64,000 nt of DNA from Haloarcula sp. H-GB4 (GCF_030848575.1 NZ_JAVDDX010000004.1:62001-126000), one strand, 5' to 3'. Positions 17,451 to 26,831 are shown, numbered from the stretch's first letter. The notes: a model not told the origin generated them from the sequence alone. Numbers and translations: made by a program.

Positions 17451-18473
17451 ATGAATCGGCTTCCGCCTGAGTACGACGCTACTCCCGGGGATGATGCCCT
17501 CGAAGCAGCCATCGAAAAGCGACTGGTCGATATCGACTCCGGACGCTACCGAACGAACGTCGCGAGCGTGCTGCGGAAGTTCGCAGCGTGGAGTCGAGCC
17601 CAGCATGGCGTCACTGACCCCAAGGACATTGACGATGATCTCTGCCGGCAGTACGCTCGTGATCTAGCCCGAGCCGACGATCGGGACGATATCTCGCCGG
17701 AAACAGCACGGCGGTACTTCGCCTACGTCCGCTCGTTTCTCACCTGGGCCGTCTATGAGGGCCTGATACCGACGAATCCGGCCAAGACCAACCACGCCGA
17801 AGGTCCGCTTCCGACCGACGAGACAGAAACTGACCAACAGTACTGGACTGCACGGGACCGTGAAGCCATCTGTGCCACTGCGACCGCTCGTGTCGACGAC
17901 GCCGGTGAAAGCGACGGTGTCGACCGCACGGCGGCCTACCGCGACCAGGCACTCGTCTTCTTGCTCGCCTACTCTGGAGCCCGTAGCGCTGAACTCGTGG
18001 CCGTCTCCGATGACGAGGAACGGAACGGTCTACGGTGGCGTCACGTCAATCTTGATGCTGGCACGATGCAGGTGTTCGGCAAGAACCGGACTCGTGAGTC
18101 TGCACCCATCCTTGACGATGCACTTCGCCCACTCCGGCGCTGGAAGCAACTCCGAGAGCCTGACGAGAACGAGGCCGTGTTCCCCAGACTCGACAACGCG
18201 GCGAAAGCACTGGACCCAACGCCGTCGATCACAACCCAGTCAGCCCGAAACATCCTCGCCGACCTCTGTGAGTGGTCTGAGTATGACTTCGAGGAACCGC
18301 TGAAACCACACGGCGCTCGCCGTGGCCTCGGGCGAGAAATCTATCGCGAGAATCCACAGCTGGCTCAAGACATACTGCGGCACAAGTCCATCGAGACAAC
18401 ACACGAGGGCTATGCACAGGAGGCCGCGAAACGGACACGCGACGAAGCAAACGACATCATCTCCGGCGAGTAG
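17451..18473 (+). CDS. Tyrosine recombinase / phage-type integrase
   Basis: The 340-residue protein has an N-terminal SAM-like core-binding domain (about residues 15-115, with DISPETARRYFAYVRSFLTW) and a catalytic domain. The catalytic set is visible: Arg in YSGARSAELV (near 178), Lys in VFGKNRTRES, HxxR in KPHGARRG (near 285), the second His in ILRHKS and the nucleophile Tyr in HEGYAQE near the end. The protein is full length. In-frame ATGs also occur at 17442; I use 17451 because MNRLPPEY resembles other haloarchaeal XerC/D-like proteins. It lies next to half repeats, but no tRNA attachment site is recognised. Confidence 0.9.
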   Translation: MNRLPPEYDATPGDDALEAAIEKRLVDIDSGRYRTNVASVLRKFAAWSRAQHGVTDPKDIDDDLCRQYARDLARADDRDDISPETARRYFAYVRSFLTWAVYEGLIPTNPAKTNHAEGPLPTDETETDQQYWTARDREAICATATARVDDAGESDGVDRTAAYRDQALVFLLAYSGARSAELVAVSDDEERNGLRWRHVNLDAGTMQVFGKNRTRESAPILDDALRPLRRWKQLREPDENEAVFPRLDNAAKALDPTPSITTQSARNILADLCEWSEYDFEEPLKPHGARRGLGREIYRENPQLAQDILRHKSIETTHEGYAQEAAKRTRDEANDIISGE

Positions 18474-18550
18474 ACTAGCCAACTCAGATATCTAAAATCC
18501 CCATGCTGTTAGTAGCACAATCAGGAGGATGTGCAGGACGAACATCATGA

Positions 18551-18703
18551 CTACTCCGGCGCAACGACGCCTCCGCACATGGGACACTCTGCCCAGATAC
18601 CCTCTGTACCGTCGTCTCGCTCGTATTCAACCAAAACCCACGGACTTGTGATCCATTCGTCGCAGTTAGGGCAGCGGCCGAGACGTTGTGTGTGATCAGG
18701 CAT
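18551..18703 (-). CDS. 50-residue zinc-ribbon protein (DUF7837-like)
   Basis: The minus strand from ATG 18703 encodes MPDHTQRLGRCPNCDEWITS and so on to GIWAECPMCGGVVAPE. The two CxxC knuckles (CPNC, CPMC) are about 30 residues apart and form a zinc ribbon. Very small zinc proteins of this type are common in haloarchaea. The layout (ribbon, WVLVEYE strand, ribbon) fits a family of putative zinc-binding proteins that I recall as DUF7837. Its role is unknown. It is convergent with the integrase gene, 78 bp away. Confidence 0.7.
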   Translation of the reverse strand: MPDHTQRLGRCPNCDEWITSPWVLVEYERDDGTEGIWAECPMCGGVVAPE

Positions 18704-18933
18704 GGAACCAAGATATAGTACTGTTTTGTACTGGCAGAACGGTCCATAATCGATACAGGGAATATAGTCAGCACAACAATTTGATTTCTTTCAGCGACCC
18801 GCCGCTCACTCACTTGCTCAGTGATATTCATCAATGTACCGTGCAATAGGTTTCGTACTCCGCCTATCGAGACTGTTACACCAGTGCATACAGGATATAT
18901 GTGTCTCGCCCGACGAAATCAGCCGAAGAGAGT

Positions 18934-19704
18934 TTAATCAGCCGCCTGGCCACCGTCAACTGGTATCGTGACGCCAGTCACGAAGGAGGCATCCTCAGAG
19001 CAGAGGAACGCCACTACACTGGCCATTTCGGCCGGATCAGCGTTGCGACCCATCGGTACGTCCGACATGGCACTCGTATCGAACGGTAACTCACGAGGGT
19101 CCGATCCGCCTGCCATTGTCTCCTGGATATTCGTCTCCGTTGGCCCAGGTGCAATCGCATTGACACGGACGTCTCGGTTGGCATATTCGATGGCGGCCGT
19201 CTTCGTGAGACCCACGACGCCGTGTTTACTGGCGACGTAGTTGCCGAGTCCACCCATCCCGACGAGTCCTGCTTCGGAGGCTGTATTCACGATAACTCCT
19301 CCGCCCTGCTCTTCCATCACGGGCAACTGAGCTTTCATCCCCGCCCAGACCCCCTTTAGATTGATACCTATGAGCTGTTCCCAGTCGTCTTCATCGATAT
19401 CAGTAATATCCTGAAAGCCGGTGAGGATACCAGCGTTATTGTGGGCGATGTCGAGACTTCCGTACGTATCGATAGCGACCTCAACTACCCGCTGGACCGC
19501 TTCAGGGTCAGCAACGTTGGCTGATACGAAAGTGGCAGACCCACCGTCGGCCTCGATGGATGCAACCACGTCCTCTCCTCGATCGTCATCGATATCAGAG
19601 ACCACGACGTTCGCACCCTCGCTGGCGAGGCGCTCAGTTGTTGCACGTCCAATTCCTGATCCGGCTCCCGTTACGAGCGCTGTCTTGTCGGTAAATCGGT
19701 TCAT
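18934..19704 (-). CDS. Short-chain dehydrogenase/reductase (classical SDR)
   Basis: The 256-residue protein has the classical SDR landmarks: TGAGSGIGRA (NAD(P) loop, about residues 12-21), an acidic residue in VVVSDIDDD favouring NAD over NADP, NNAG near 90, Ser in VNTASEAG near 140, YVASK near 155 and PGPTET near 184. The C-terminus GVTIPVDGGQ is typical of 3-oxoacyl reductase-like SDRs. I start at the ATG at 19704. Substrate is unknown. It is the first gene of the oxidation cluster running to 26.7 kb, and could reduce or oxidise an aldehyde/alcohol intermediate. Confidence 0.9.
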   Translation of the reverse strand: MNRFTDKTALVTGAGSGIGRATTERLASEGANVVVSDIDDDRGEDVVASIEADGGSATFVSANVADPEAVQRVVEVAIDTYGSLDIAHNNAGILTGFQDITDIDEDDWEQLIGINLKGVWAGMKAQLPVMEEQGGGVIVNTASEAGLVGMGGLGNYVASKHGVVGLTKTAAIEYANRDVRVNAIAPGPTETNIQETMAGGSDPRELPFDTSAMSDVPMGRNADPAEMASVVAFLCSEDASFVTGVTIPVDGGQAAD

Positions 19705-19885
19705 AAGTGAACCTCCGCCAGGTATAAACAATCAATATAGGTATGTTCTGACCTGCTGGTTCTGTTGAATTTGGACGCTTACCGAATAGTTGTTTCAGGC
19801 GAACGACTCATTCACTGGAAAGACCCCATCACGGCCTGAAGCCCCAGTGTCGACGTGCTTGGGTCGATCTCAGGGAAAGTGGGGT

Positions 19886-20410
19886 CTACTCGACGACGAT
19901 GGCGCCTTTCATTCCGACTCCTTCGTGGGGAACACAAACGTATAGGACCATCTCGGGTCCCTCGAAGGTCTGTGTGTACGTTTCGCCAGCCGACGACTTC
20001 TGCTCGCTCTCAAAGTCGGCACCGTGCCGTGCCTCGACGTTGTGCACGCCACCCTGACCGGTCCACTCCCATGTGACCGTCGTGCCGGTGTCGATACGGA
20101 TTGCTGCTGGGTTGAAGCCGTAATACGCTCCGTTTGCCTCGACACCGACGTCGACCGTGACGGAATCGGTGCCAGTCTCGTCGGTGATCCCGTCGTAGTT
20201 GTTCGTCTGGGAGAGAAACTCGTCGACGGACGGAGCATCGTTTGACTCGGCGTGCGTGTCGGCGGATGTTGGCTCTGGCGACGCTGTGTCGTCACTGGCT
20301 TCGTCCGTGTTACTACTCGTCGAGCTATCGCCCCTACAACCGGCAATAGTACCAGCAACTGTGATCCCCGCGGTCCGAAGCAGTGTTCGTCGGTTGTATG
20401 GACCTGTCAT
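19886..20410 (-). CDS. Halocyanin-type blue copper lipoprotein
   Basis: The 174-residue protein begins with a twin-arginine signal (NRRTLLRTAG) and lipobox TIAGC near residue 23, so it is exported folded and anchored by a lipid on the cell surface. A Ser/Thr/Asp linker leads to one cupredoxin domain with copper ligands His in GGVHNVEA, Cys in YVCVPHEGVGMKG, and the His and Met of the same loop. Halocyanins carry single electrons at the membrane. It is divergent from the large lipoprotein at 20753, suggesting a shared job, perhaps as its electron acceptor (inference). Confidence 0.9.
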   Translation of the reverse strand: MTGPYNRRTLLRTAGITVAGTIAGCRGDSSTSSNTDEASDDTASPEPTSADTHAESNDAPSVDEFLSQTNNYDGITDETGTDSVTVDVGVEANGAYYGFNPAAIRIDTGTTVTWEWTGQGGVHNVEARHGADFESEQKSSAGETYTQTFEGPEMVLYVCVPHEGVGMKGAIVVE

Positions 20411-20752
20411 TGTCAACAGTGTGCACAAACGAGAGTACCCAAATATAGGTTATGGTGAGTGAATTATACTCTGAGATGATATTGGGCCCCTGTATTAGAG
20501 TGTGAACTTGTTTTTTCGAGGTTTTTGCAGTTACGTAGCGTACTTGTCGACAAAATCTAGTTTCAGACAGTCGTATCTTCGCCCGAGTAGTGAGATCCCC
20601 GTCTGAAACTGAGGTTGCATGCCAAGGTTAGGGATACCGTCGGCAAAAAGAGCCGTAAGATCCTGTCTGTCTGGTCAACACTAGCATGAGATCGGGGGTA
20701 TTAGTATCACCCCAATATATAAGTGACAGCTAATACCATAATGTGCTAGACT
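20411..20752. promoter_or_regulatory. Divergent intergenic region with an inverted repeat
   Basis: This 342-bp region separates the halocyanin and the 636-residue lipoprotein genes. It contains AGTTTCAGAC (20559-20568) and its exact complement GTCTGAAACT (20601-20610), the 14-mer TACTTGTCGACAAA at 20541-20554 that recurs at 26793, and a TATA-like CAATATATAAG near 20712-20722, about 30-40 nt before the lipoprotein ATG. Confidence 0.5.
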
Positions 20753-22663
20753 ATGACAGGCGATGACCTTCATGATAAAATTAGACAGTCGAGCCGCCGG
20801 AAATTTATTTCCGCGATGAGTGTCGTAACGGGTGTCTCACTCGCTGGGTGTAGCTTGAGCGATGACGGTAACGACGGCACGCCCACGGAGGCATCGGTAT
20901 CAAGCCAGACCACGGACGACACCGATGATGAACCCTCCGAGCCGCCTGAACCAGATGATCGGATCACGTCCGCGCGACGAATCGGTCCCCGCGATGTGAG
21001 TGACTTCGGGTTCGAAGATTTGTGGGCATACCGGAAGCGCCAGGCTGTCGAGGCGCTCGTCTCCGACCCACGGGTCAACGACGTTGCCAGCGACTGGGTC
21101 GCGTCCTTCGAGGCGTACGATCCCTTGACTAACCGGCTAGATGCCGTTAGCGTGCAAGGAACCACGGGGATGACCGTCGACGGGGGTCCCGACGACACGC
21201 CATTTGAGGTAACTGCAAAGAACCGCCAGGTTGCCTACGGACTCGTCCATCGGGTAACCGACGAGCTTGTCGCGCTGAAAATTAACGAACCGACCGATGT
21301 GACCTGGACCAGAGGCGACTGGGACGAGACCCAGCGGTCACGCCACGAGAAGATGCTGGAGAAAGAGGAAATCTGGCAACATCTCGAAGGGAAAGAGTGG
21401 TACCCGATGGTCAAGGCCGCCGAAATAATCACCAGCTACGGCGACTACGCCCACGGTGAAGTCTCCAACCTTGCGTACTTCGTGATGGACGAGGGTGAGC
21501 TCAAGGTTGTCAGCGGCTTCATGGACGTAACCGGCGAGGAAGCCGAGCTGCTTGACGTTCACATAGTCAACGACTTCGCTGAGCACCCGGCATACAGGAT
21601 AGCCCAGAACACCGGGACCGTAGGCGAATCTGTGTTGGGCGAAGTTCCGGAACCGCCGATGATGCAACGGCCACAGATTACGGCTCCCAACGGTTACCAC
21701 CGCATCGAAGAGCCGCCGAACGAGTTCGAACAGAACAGCTGGTCTATCAACTGGAGCGGACCTCGGACGGTCGGTGCGGAGGTGAGCGCGGACTTTAACG
21801 GCAAGCCGGTCTTCTCGTTGACCGCGCCGTTCAGTACCTCAACCTGTTATGACATGCCCAAGCGCAACGGTCGAAATACCCGTGAGTGGATGTTCCCGGA
21901 CAATGAACCGACCATCAGCGGTGAACTCCTCTACTGGGACATCCACAGCCTCAGCCTTGGCGGCCCCGGAATCCTCGGAAAGACCGAGTATCCCTCGACG
22001 CAGAGCCGTCCGGGTGGATTCAACATTCGCACCCACTATCACACTGGAGCCGTCCAAAACGCTCGTGACTTCCACTCCGGCCACCGCTTCGCACCATACA
22101 ACTACTACATCAACTACCAGTTCTACGAGGACGGCGTCTTCATGCCGGTGTTCCAACGGCATGGCCCTGGCTACGTCAACGAGTTCTACGAGTACCGCGA
22201 GCGCGAAAACGACGGCCCGGCGCAGTACTATCTAGAAAACTGGTTGACCAAACCGACGCCCGGGACCACAGACGGTGTCGAAACGAAACTCTTCGACGGC
22301 AATGAGTGGCAGATCCCCGAAAGCGAGTTCTACCTCGACAGTAACGATGTGAGCGAAGAGCACTTACTCCGGTTTACGAACCCAGACGGACCGGAGACTA
22401 TTGACATCCCGCTGGATAACCTGAAGGAAGTCGTGGTTGTCCGGCCTAAAGAGGATGAAATCGGGGAGGCGTTGCGCGTTATCGACGACGTGCAGGCAGA
22501 ACTTGGGTTCTACCACCCCGCGCAGTACGTTGACGACGAACCGATCCAGGGTGAGGAAGTCCTCTTCTGGCTTCTGATGGAGGCCCCAACTGATGAAGTT
22601 CCACACGCCTCGGGTATTACGACCTACACGCAGATGGGCGAATTCAACCTCAGCGGCTACTGA
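20753..22663 (+). CDS. Large Tat lipoprotein resembling copper amine oxidase
   Basis: The 636-residue protein has a twin-arginine signal (SSRRKFISAMS), lipobox VSLAGC near residue 32 and an acidic linker. The rest is a beta-rich extracellular protein. Three places recall copper amine oxidases: an N3-like stretch (DELVALKINEP near 168), NYYINYQFYEDG near 458 (compare the N-Y-D/E topaquinone motif and following FYxDG), and a C-terminal VPHASG near 620. However, the residue after the presumed topaquinone Tyr is Tyr rather than Asp/Glu, and I do not find a clear HxH copper pair after it; histidines instead cluster before it (THYHTG, DFHSGH). It may therefore be a divergent family member with another metal site, or unrelated. 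Neighbours (halocyanin, aldehyde dehydrogenases) support a role in oxidising amines or alcohols outside the cell. Confidence 0.45.
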   Translation: MTGDDLHDKIRQSSRRKFISAMSVVTGVSLAGCSLSDDGNDGTPTEASVSSQTTDDTDDEPSEPPEPDDRITSARRIGPRDVSDFGFEDLWAYRKRQAVEALVSDPRVNDVASDWVASFEAYDPLTNRLDAVSVQGTTGMTVDGGPDDTPFEVTAKNRQVAYGLVHRVTDELVALKINEPTDVTWTRGDWDETQRSRHEKMLEKEEIWQHLEGKEWYPMVKAAEIITSYGDYAHGEVSNLAYFVMDEGELKVVSGFMDVTGEEAELLDVHIVNDFAEHPAYRIAQNTGTVGESVLGEVPEPPMMQRPQITAPNGYHRIEEPPNEFEQNSWSINWSGPRTVGAEVSADFNGKPVFSLTAPFSTSTCYDMPKRNGRNTREWMFPDNEPTISGELLYWDIHSLSLGGPGILGKTEYPSTQSRPGGFNIRTHYHTGAVQNARDFHSGHRFAPYNYYINYQFYEDGVFMPVFQRHGPGYVNEFYEYRERENDGPAQYYLENWLTKPTPGTTDGVETKLFDGNEWQIPESEFYLDSNDVSEEHLLRFTNPDGPETIDIPLDNLKEVVVVRPKEDEIGEALRVIDDVQAELGFYHPAQYVDDEPIQGEEVLFWLLMEAPTDEVPHASGITTYTQMGEFNLSGY

Positions 22664-24177
22664 TCTTCGCCTAGATCCATCGTTATCGATTTCGTCTGGG
22701 TGTACTCCCGGAGTGTCTCCATCGCACCTTCTCGGCCGATGCCGGATTGTTTGTAGCCACCGAATGGCTGGCCGGCAGGCAGACGATTGAACGTATTGAC
22801 CCAGATGTTGCCGGCCTTAATGTCCGCTGCGATGCGGTGAGCAAAGGAAAGGTCATCAGTCACTACACCGGCAGCCAGGCCGTAATCGACGTTGTTCGCG
22901 CGTGCGACCATCTCGTCGTAGTCGTCCCATTCGAGCAGAACCTCGACGGGTCCGAAAATCTCCTGTGTCGCGACTGTGTTGTCGGCATCGATGTCAGCGA
23001 TGACGGTCGGTTCGACGAAACACCCCTCGGCTAGGATTCCCTCTTCAGCGGTTCCGCCGCCCCGAAGAATGTCCGCATCGGAATCTCTTGCCAAGCCGAT
23101 GTAATGGAGTGTCTTCTCGACTTCCGTACGGCTGACCTGTGGACCGATATCGGTGGCCGCGTTGAGCGGGTCACCCATCCGGAGCTGTCCGATGGCATCG
23201 AGAAACGCGTCAACGAACTCGTCCGCGCTGCTCTCGTGGACGAACAGCCGGGTCCCAGCACTACAGCACTCGCCACTGTTGAAGAACATCGCATCGACAG
23301 CGATCTCCGCAGCGTCGGTCGGGGCTGCATCTGGCGCGACGATGAGCGGACTCTTGCCGCCAAGTTCGAGTGTGATATCACTGATCGTGTTCGCGGCGGC
23401 TTTCATTACCCCTTGCCCCACTTCAGTCGACCCGGTGAAGGCCACCTTCGGGACCCGCTCGTGAGAGACCAGCGGCGCACCGGTCGCCGGGCCTGACCCT
23501 GTGACGACGTTGACCACGCCATCAGGTAACACATCCGCGACTTCGCGCATGTACGTCAGCAGGGAGGTAGGGGTCTGCTCAGCTGGTTTAAGCACAACCG
23601 TGTTGCCGGCGGCGAGTGCCGGCGCGAGTTTCCAGGTGGCCAGTAACAGCGGGAAGTTCCACGGCACGATCTGTCCGACGACACCGTACGGTTCTCGACG
23701 TGTCTGAACGTGTAACTCACCGTTCGGGACAGTTTTGCCTTCAATATTTCGAGCAGCGCCGGCGAAATATCGGAGATGGTCGACAGCGAGTTCAATATCC
23801 TCGCGGGCCTCTGTAATCGGCTTTCCGTTGTCTAGGACCTCGATACGTGCAAAGTCCTCTGCGCGCGCGTCGAGTCGGTCGGCCAGTGTCTGGAGTACCT
23901 GCTGTCGCTCCGCTGGCGTGGCTCCTGCCCACCGTTGTTCGTAGGCCTCCCAAGCGGCGTTGACCGCCCGGTCGACGTCCTCTTTGGTTCCCTCGTAGAC
24001 CCGAACGAGCGGCTCACCCGTGGTCGGATTGATCGATTCAAACGTGTTGTCGCCGCTTCCAGTAATCCACTCGCCACCGACAAAGTGTTTGAGCGGCCCC
24101 GACGGGAGCAACGAATCAGCGAGTGCTGCGTGCCGGTCTTTGATTCGCGCCGAATCTGTCTCTGTATGTGATGCCAT
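22657..24177 (-). CDS. NAD(P)-dependent aldehyde dehydrogenase
   Basis: The 506-residue enzyme has all class motifs: VPWNFPLLLATWKLAPALAAG near 164-184, FTGSTEVGQ near 242, catalytic Glu in LELGGKSP near 266, catalytic Cys in SGECCSAGTRLF near 300 and EIFGPV near 398. It oxidises an aldehyde to a carboxylate in the cytoplasm; the similarity is to betaine-aldehyde and gamma-aminobutyraldehyde type enzymes. It is convergent with the lipoprotein gene and the two stops overlap by 7 bp (22657-22663). A second enzyme of the family is encoded at 25157. Confidence 0.93.
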   Translation of the reverse strand: MASHTETDSARIKDRHAALADSLLPSGPLKHFVGGEWITGSGDNTFESINPTTGEPLVRVYEGTKEDVDRAVNAAWEAYEQRWAGATPAERQQVLQTLADRLDARAEDFARIEVLDNGKPITEAREDIELAVDHLRYFAGAARNIEGKTVPNGELHVQTRREPYGVVGQIVPWNFPLLLATWKLAPALAAGNTVVLKPAEQTPTSLLTYMREVADVLPDGVVNVVTGSGPATGAPLVSHERVPKVAFTGSTEVGQGVMKAAANTISDITLELGGKSPLIVAPDAAPTDAAEIAVDAMFFNSGECCSAGTRLFVHESSADEFVDAFLDAIGQLRMGDPLNAATDIGPQVSRTEVEKTLHYIGLARDSDADILRGGGTAEEGILAEGCFVEPTVIADIDADNTVATQEIFGPVEVLLEWDDYDEMVARANNVDYGLAAGVVTDDLSFAHRIAADIKAGNIWVNTFNRLPAGQPFGGYKQSGIGREGAMETLREYTQTKSITMDLGEDQ

Positions 24178-24248
24178 TCTAACCCTGCTGACACATGGGA
24201 TACAGTGGTGTCCTTACACACACTCGGTAAGCAACCAGAATAAGCGTT

Positions 24249-24845
24249 TCACTGGTTTACCGAGACTCGGTCAGTTTCTTCCTGCTCGCCAGGGTCCTGT
24301 TCTACGTCCCCAAGATACTCCTCACCTCCCATGTCACGTAGCAAGTCGTTAAAGATGGCTGCCGCCGTTTCGAACTTGTGGACTGCCGGGAGCGCCGTCT
24401 TGTCGATTTGCGCGATGAAGTCACCGTATTCCTTGACAAAGTCGTGACGCCACGCCTCACTCTGCTCTGGTGAGGGAAATTGTGCGACGAACTGCCACTC
24501 GTGGTAGTCGTCAGCGCTGACGAAGAATATTACGTGTGGGTCGTCAAGTAACCGTTCGTAGCATCTCTCCCAATTCTCATCAAAATTCGAATAATGAAAG
24601 GCAACCTGGAAAAGATAGTATTCGAAGATGTTGTGGTTCGGGATTGCACGCATCGAGAACACATTCTCGTCGTGCATCTCATTTAGAATTTCGTTCACCC
24701 GATTGTGTGACAGTGAGATATCGAACTCTTCTTCCAAGATGTCTCGAAGTTTACTGGCAGGCTTCTCGGGATATTTAACCCTCGCCTTAAGTATAGCCAC
24801 ATCGCGGGGTGAAAGATCGAATTCGAAATCGTTCCCGTTGATCAT
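24249..24845 (-). CDS. Winged-helix regulator of haloarchaeal type
   Basis: The 198-residue protein starts with a helix-turn-helix in SPRDVAILKARVKYPEKPAS and the recognition part FDISLSHNRVNEILNEMHDE (about residues 45-64), an Lrp/AsnC-like winged helix. The C-terminal part (HVIFFVSADDYHEWQFVAQF onwards) is an alpha/beta domain that could bind a small molecule. It lies between two aldehyde dehydrogenase genes, divergent from the second, so it probably controls this cluster. I recognise no named family. Confidence 0.7.
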   Translation of the reverse strand: MINGNDFEFDLSPRDVAILKARVKYPEKPASKLRDILEEEFDISLSHNRVNEILNEMHDENVFSMRAIPNHNIFEYYLFQVAFHYSNFDENWERCYERLLDDPHVIFFVSADDYHEWQFVAQFPSPEQSEAWRHDFVKEYGDFIAQIDKTALPAVHKFETAAAIFNDLLRDMGGEEYLGDVEQDPGEQEETDRVSVNQ

Positions 24846-25156
24846 TGTATTCTGTTATCTCTTTTTACGGTCCGCAATCGCAATAAATGTTCTCCACCTA
24901 TGTTATAGGCGAATCTATATGATTGAATATAATACTACATTCCGTTTTTATCCCAGCATGAAGGGATTTAGCAGCGTTTTACGGCCTCTAGTGTAAACAA
25001 AAGTATCATATCTCGCCTTGGTTGTAATAGTTATACAACACACCCACTGAGGGAAAAATGTGATAGTCTCATTTCTGCGTCGTATTGATGTTGGAGTATA
25101 ATGTCTTTTCAGTTAACTATTTACTATCGCATGGCAAATATTGACACTGCCCTATC
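24846..25156. promoter_or_regulatory. Divergent promoter region, regulator / aldehyde dehydrogenase
   Basis: The 311-bp region is AT-rich and without genes. Outward promoters are expected on both sides. TTTACTATC lies about 30 nt before the ATG at 25157 and could be its TATA element. I see no clear palindrome. Confidence 0.35.
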
Positions 25157-26689
25157 ATGAGTACAGCCAGTGACGATTCCACAGAGACGAATAGTAAAAT
25201 CAAACAACGTCACCGGGAGGCCGCTTCAGACGCGGTCCCGGACACCCTCAACCACTACATCGGTGGTGAGTTTGTCAGTGGCGACAGCGACGACAGAATC
25301 GAGACCAAGGACCCAACGACAGGTGAAGTGCTCGGTGAGGTGCCAGCAGGAAACCCAAACGACATTGACAGCGCTGTTGAGGCGGCACAGGAGGCGTTCG
25401 ACGAAGGGTGGAAGGATGCATCACCGGGTGAGCGCCAGCGAGTACTCTCGGATATGGCGCGAGCTGTCGAAGAGAACCAGGAGATGCTCGCGACGCTCGA
25501 AGTACTCGACACTGGGAAGACGATTACCGAAGCGATGGGTGACATGGGGCTTGTCATCGACCACCTCACCTATTACGCTGCCGCGGCCCGCAACGTCAAT
25601 GGCGAGACGCGCCAGACGAACGACCTCTTCAATCGTGAGAAACAAGTTCTCACGGTCAAGGAACCATACGGCGTCGTCGGCGCGATCGTGCCGTGGAACT
25701 TCCCGCTGCTCATTGCGGTCTGGAAACTCGGTCCTGCCATCGCCGCCGGTAACACGGTGGTCCTCAAACCGTCCGAGGAGACGCCGCTGTCGATTCTGCA
25801 GCTGATGGAGCTTGTCGACGATACGGTTCCGGACGGTGTTATCAACGTCGTCACCGGCTACGGTGAAGATGCCGGTGAACCCCTCTCAACCCATGCGGAC
25901 GTGCCCAAAATTTCTTTCACAGGGTCGACGGAAGTTGGAAAAGAGATTATCCGAAGCTCCGCAGAGGACATCAAGAAAACAACGCTCGAACTGGGTGGGA
26001 AAAGCCCCATTATCGTCTATCCGGACGCCAACCTCGAAGAGGCGGTCGAGGCAGCCATGATGGCCATCTTCTTCAACAAGGGCGAGTGCTGTGCCGCCGG
26101 CTCCCGACTGTTCGTCCACGAGGACATCGAGGAGCAATTCCTCGAGGCGTTCACTAACGCCGCAGCGGGCATGACTGTCGGTGACCCGCTACTGGAAGAG
26201 ACAGACATGGGACCGAAAGTCTCTGACGAGCAGGTCGAACGAACAAACGAGTTCGTCGAAGCCGCCCGCGAAAGCGGTGCGACCATCCGAACAGGCGGCC
26301 ACAAACCTGACGACGAGTCGCTCGCTGACGGTGCGTTCTATGAACCGACCATCATCGACGACATCGACCACGACCACCCATCGGTTCAGGAGGAAATCTT
26401 CGGCCCCGTCATGGAGACGTTCTCCTGGAGTGACGAAGACGACGTGGTTGCACTGGCCAACGACGTCGACTACGGACTGGCTGCCGGTGTCATTGCAAAT
26501 GACATCACGAAGGCGCTCCGAACCGCGCGCCGCCTCGAAGCTGGCGTCGTTTGGGTAAACCACTACAACGACGTTTCTGCCGGCCAGCCCTTCGGCGGCT
26601 ACAAGCAGTCCGGTTCCGGCCGCGAGAACGCCATGGAAGCCATCGACGAGTTTACCCAAACCAAGGCAATCAACGTCAACCTCGGTTGA
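25157..26689 (+). CDS. Aldehyde dehydrogenase, second copy
   Basis: The 510-residue enzyme aligns along its length with the one at 22657 and keeps the same catalytic residues: Glu in LELGGKSPIIV near 268, Cys in KGECCAAGSRLF near 302, and VPWNFPLLIAVWKLGPAIAAG, FTGSTEVGKE and EEIFGPV. The N-terminus is more acidic. Two related enzymes flanking one regulator suggest different substrates or different induction rather than simple redundancy. Transcription is divergent from the regulator gene. Confidence 0.93.
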   Translation: MSTASDDSTETNSKIKQRHREAASDAVPDTLNHYIGGEFVSGDSDDRIETKDPTTGEVLGEVPAGNPNDIDSAVEAAQEAFDEGWKDASPGERQRVLSDMARAVEENQEMLATLEVLDTGKTITEAMGDMGLVIDHLTYYAAAARNVNGETRQTNDLFNREKQVLTVKEPYGVVGAIVPWNFPLLIAVWKLGPAIAAGNTVVLKPSEETPLSILQLMELVDDTVPDGVINVVTGYGEDAGEPLSTHADVPKISFTGSTEVGKEIIRSSAEDIKKTTLELGGKSPIIVYPDANLEEAVEAAMMAIFFNKGECCAAGSRLFVHEDIEEQFLEAFTNAAAGMTVGDPLLEETDMGPKVSDEQVERTNEFVEAARESGATIRTGGHKPDDESLADGAFYEPTIIDDIDHDHPSVQEEIFGPVMETFSWSDEDDVVALANDVDYGLAAGVIANDITKALRTARRLEAGVVWVNHYNDVSAGQPFGGYKQSGSGRENAMEAIDEFTQTKAINVNLG

Positions 26690-26831
26690 TTCTCTACCAT
26701 GATTCAATACACGACAGAGTGAGTACGAGTAACCAATCAGACGAGTTGACCCATTCTGGGGGACCTGCGACCACGGAAACCTGACAAGTGCTTACTTGTC
26801 GACAAACGCAAAAATGTATTATTACAGGAAG

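Noticed and set aside
26719-26784. Short GTG-started frame after the second aldehyde dehydrogenase
   Set aside because: Only 21 codons, without context; might be the cut N-terminus of a lost gene, but support is too weak.
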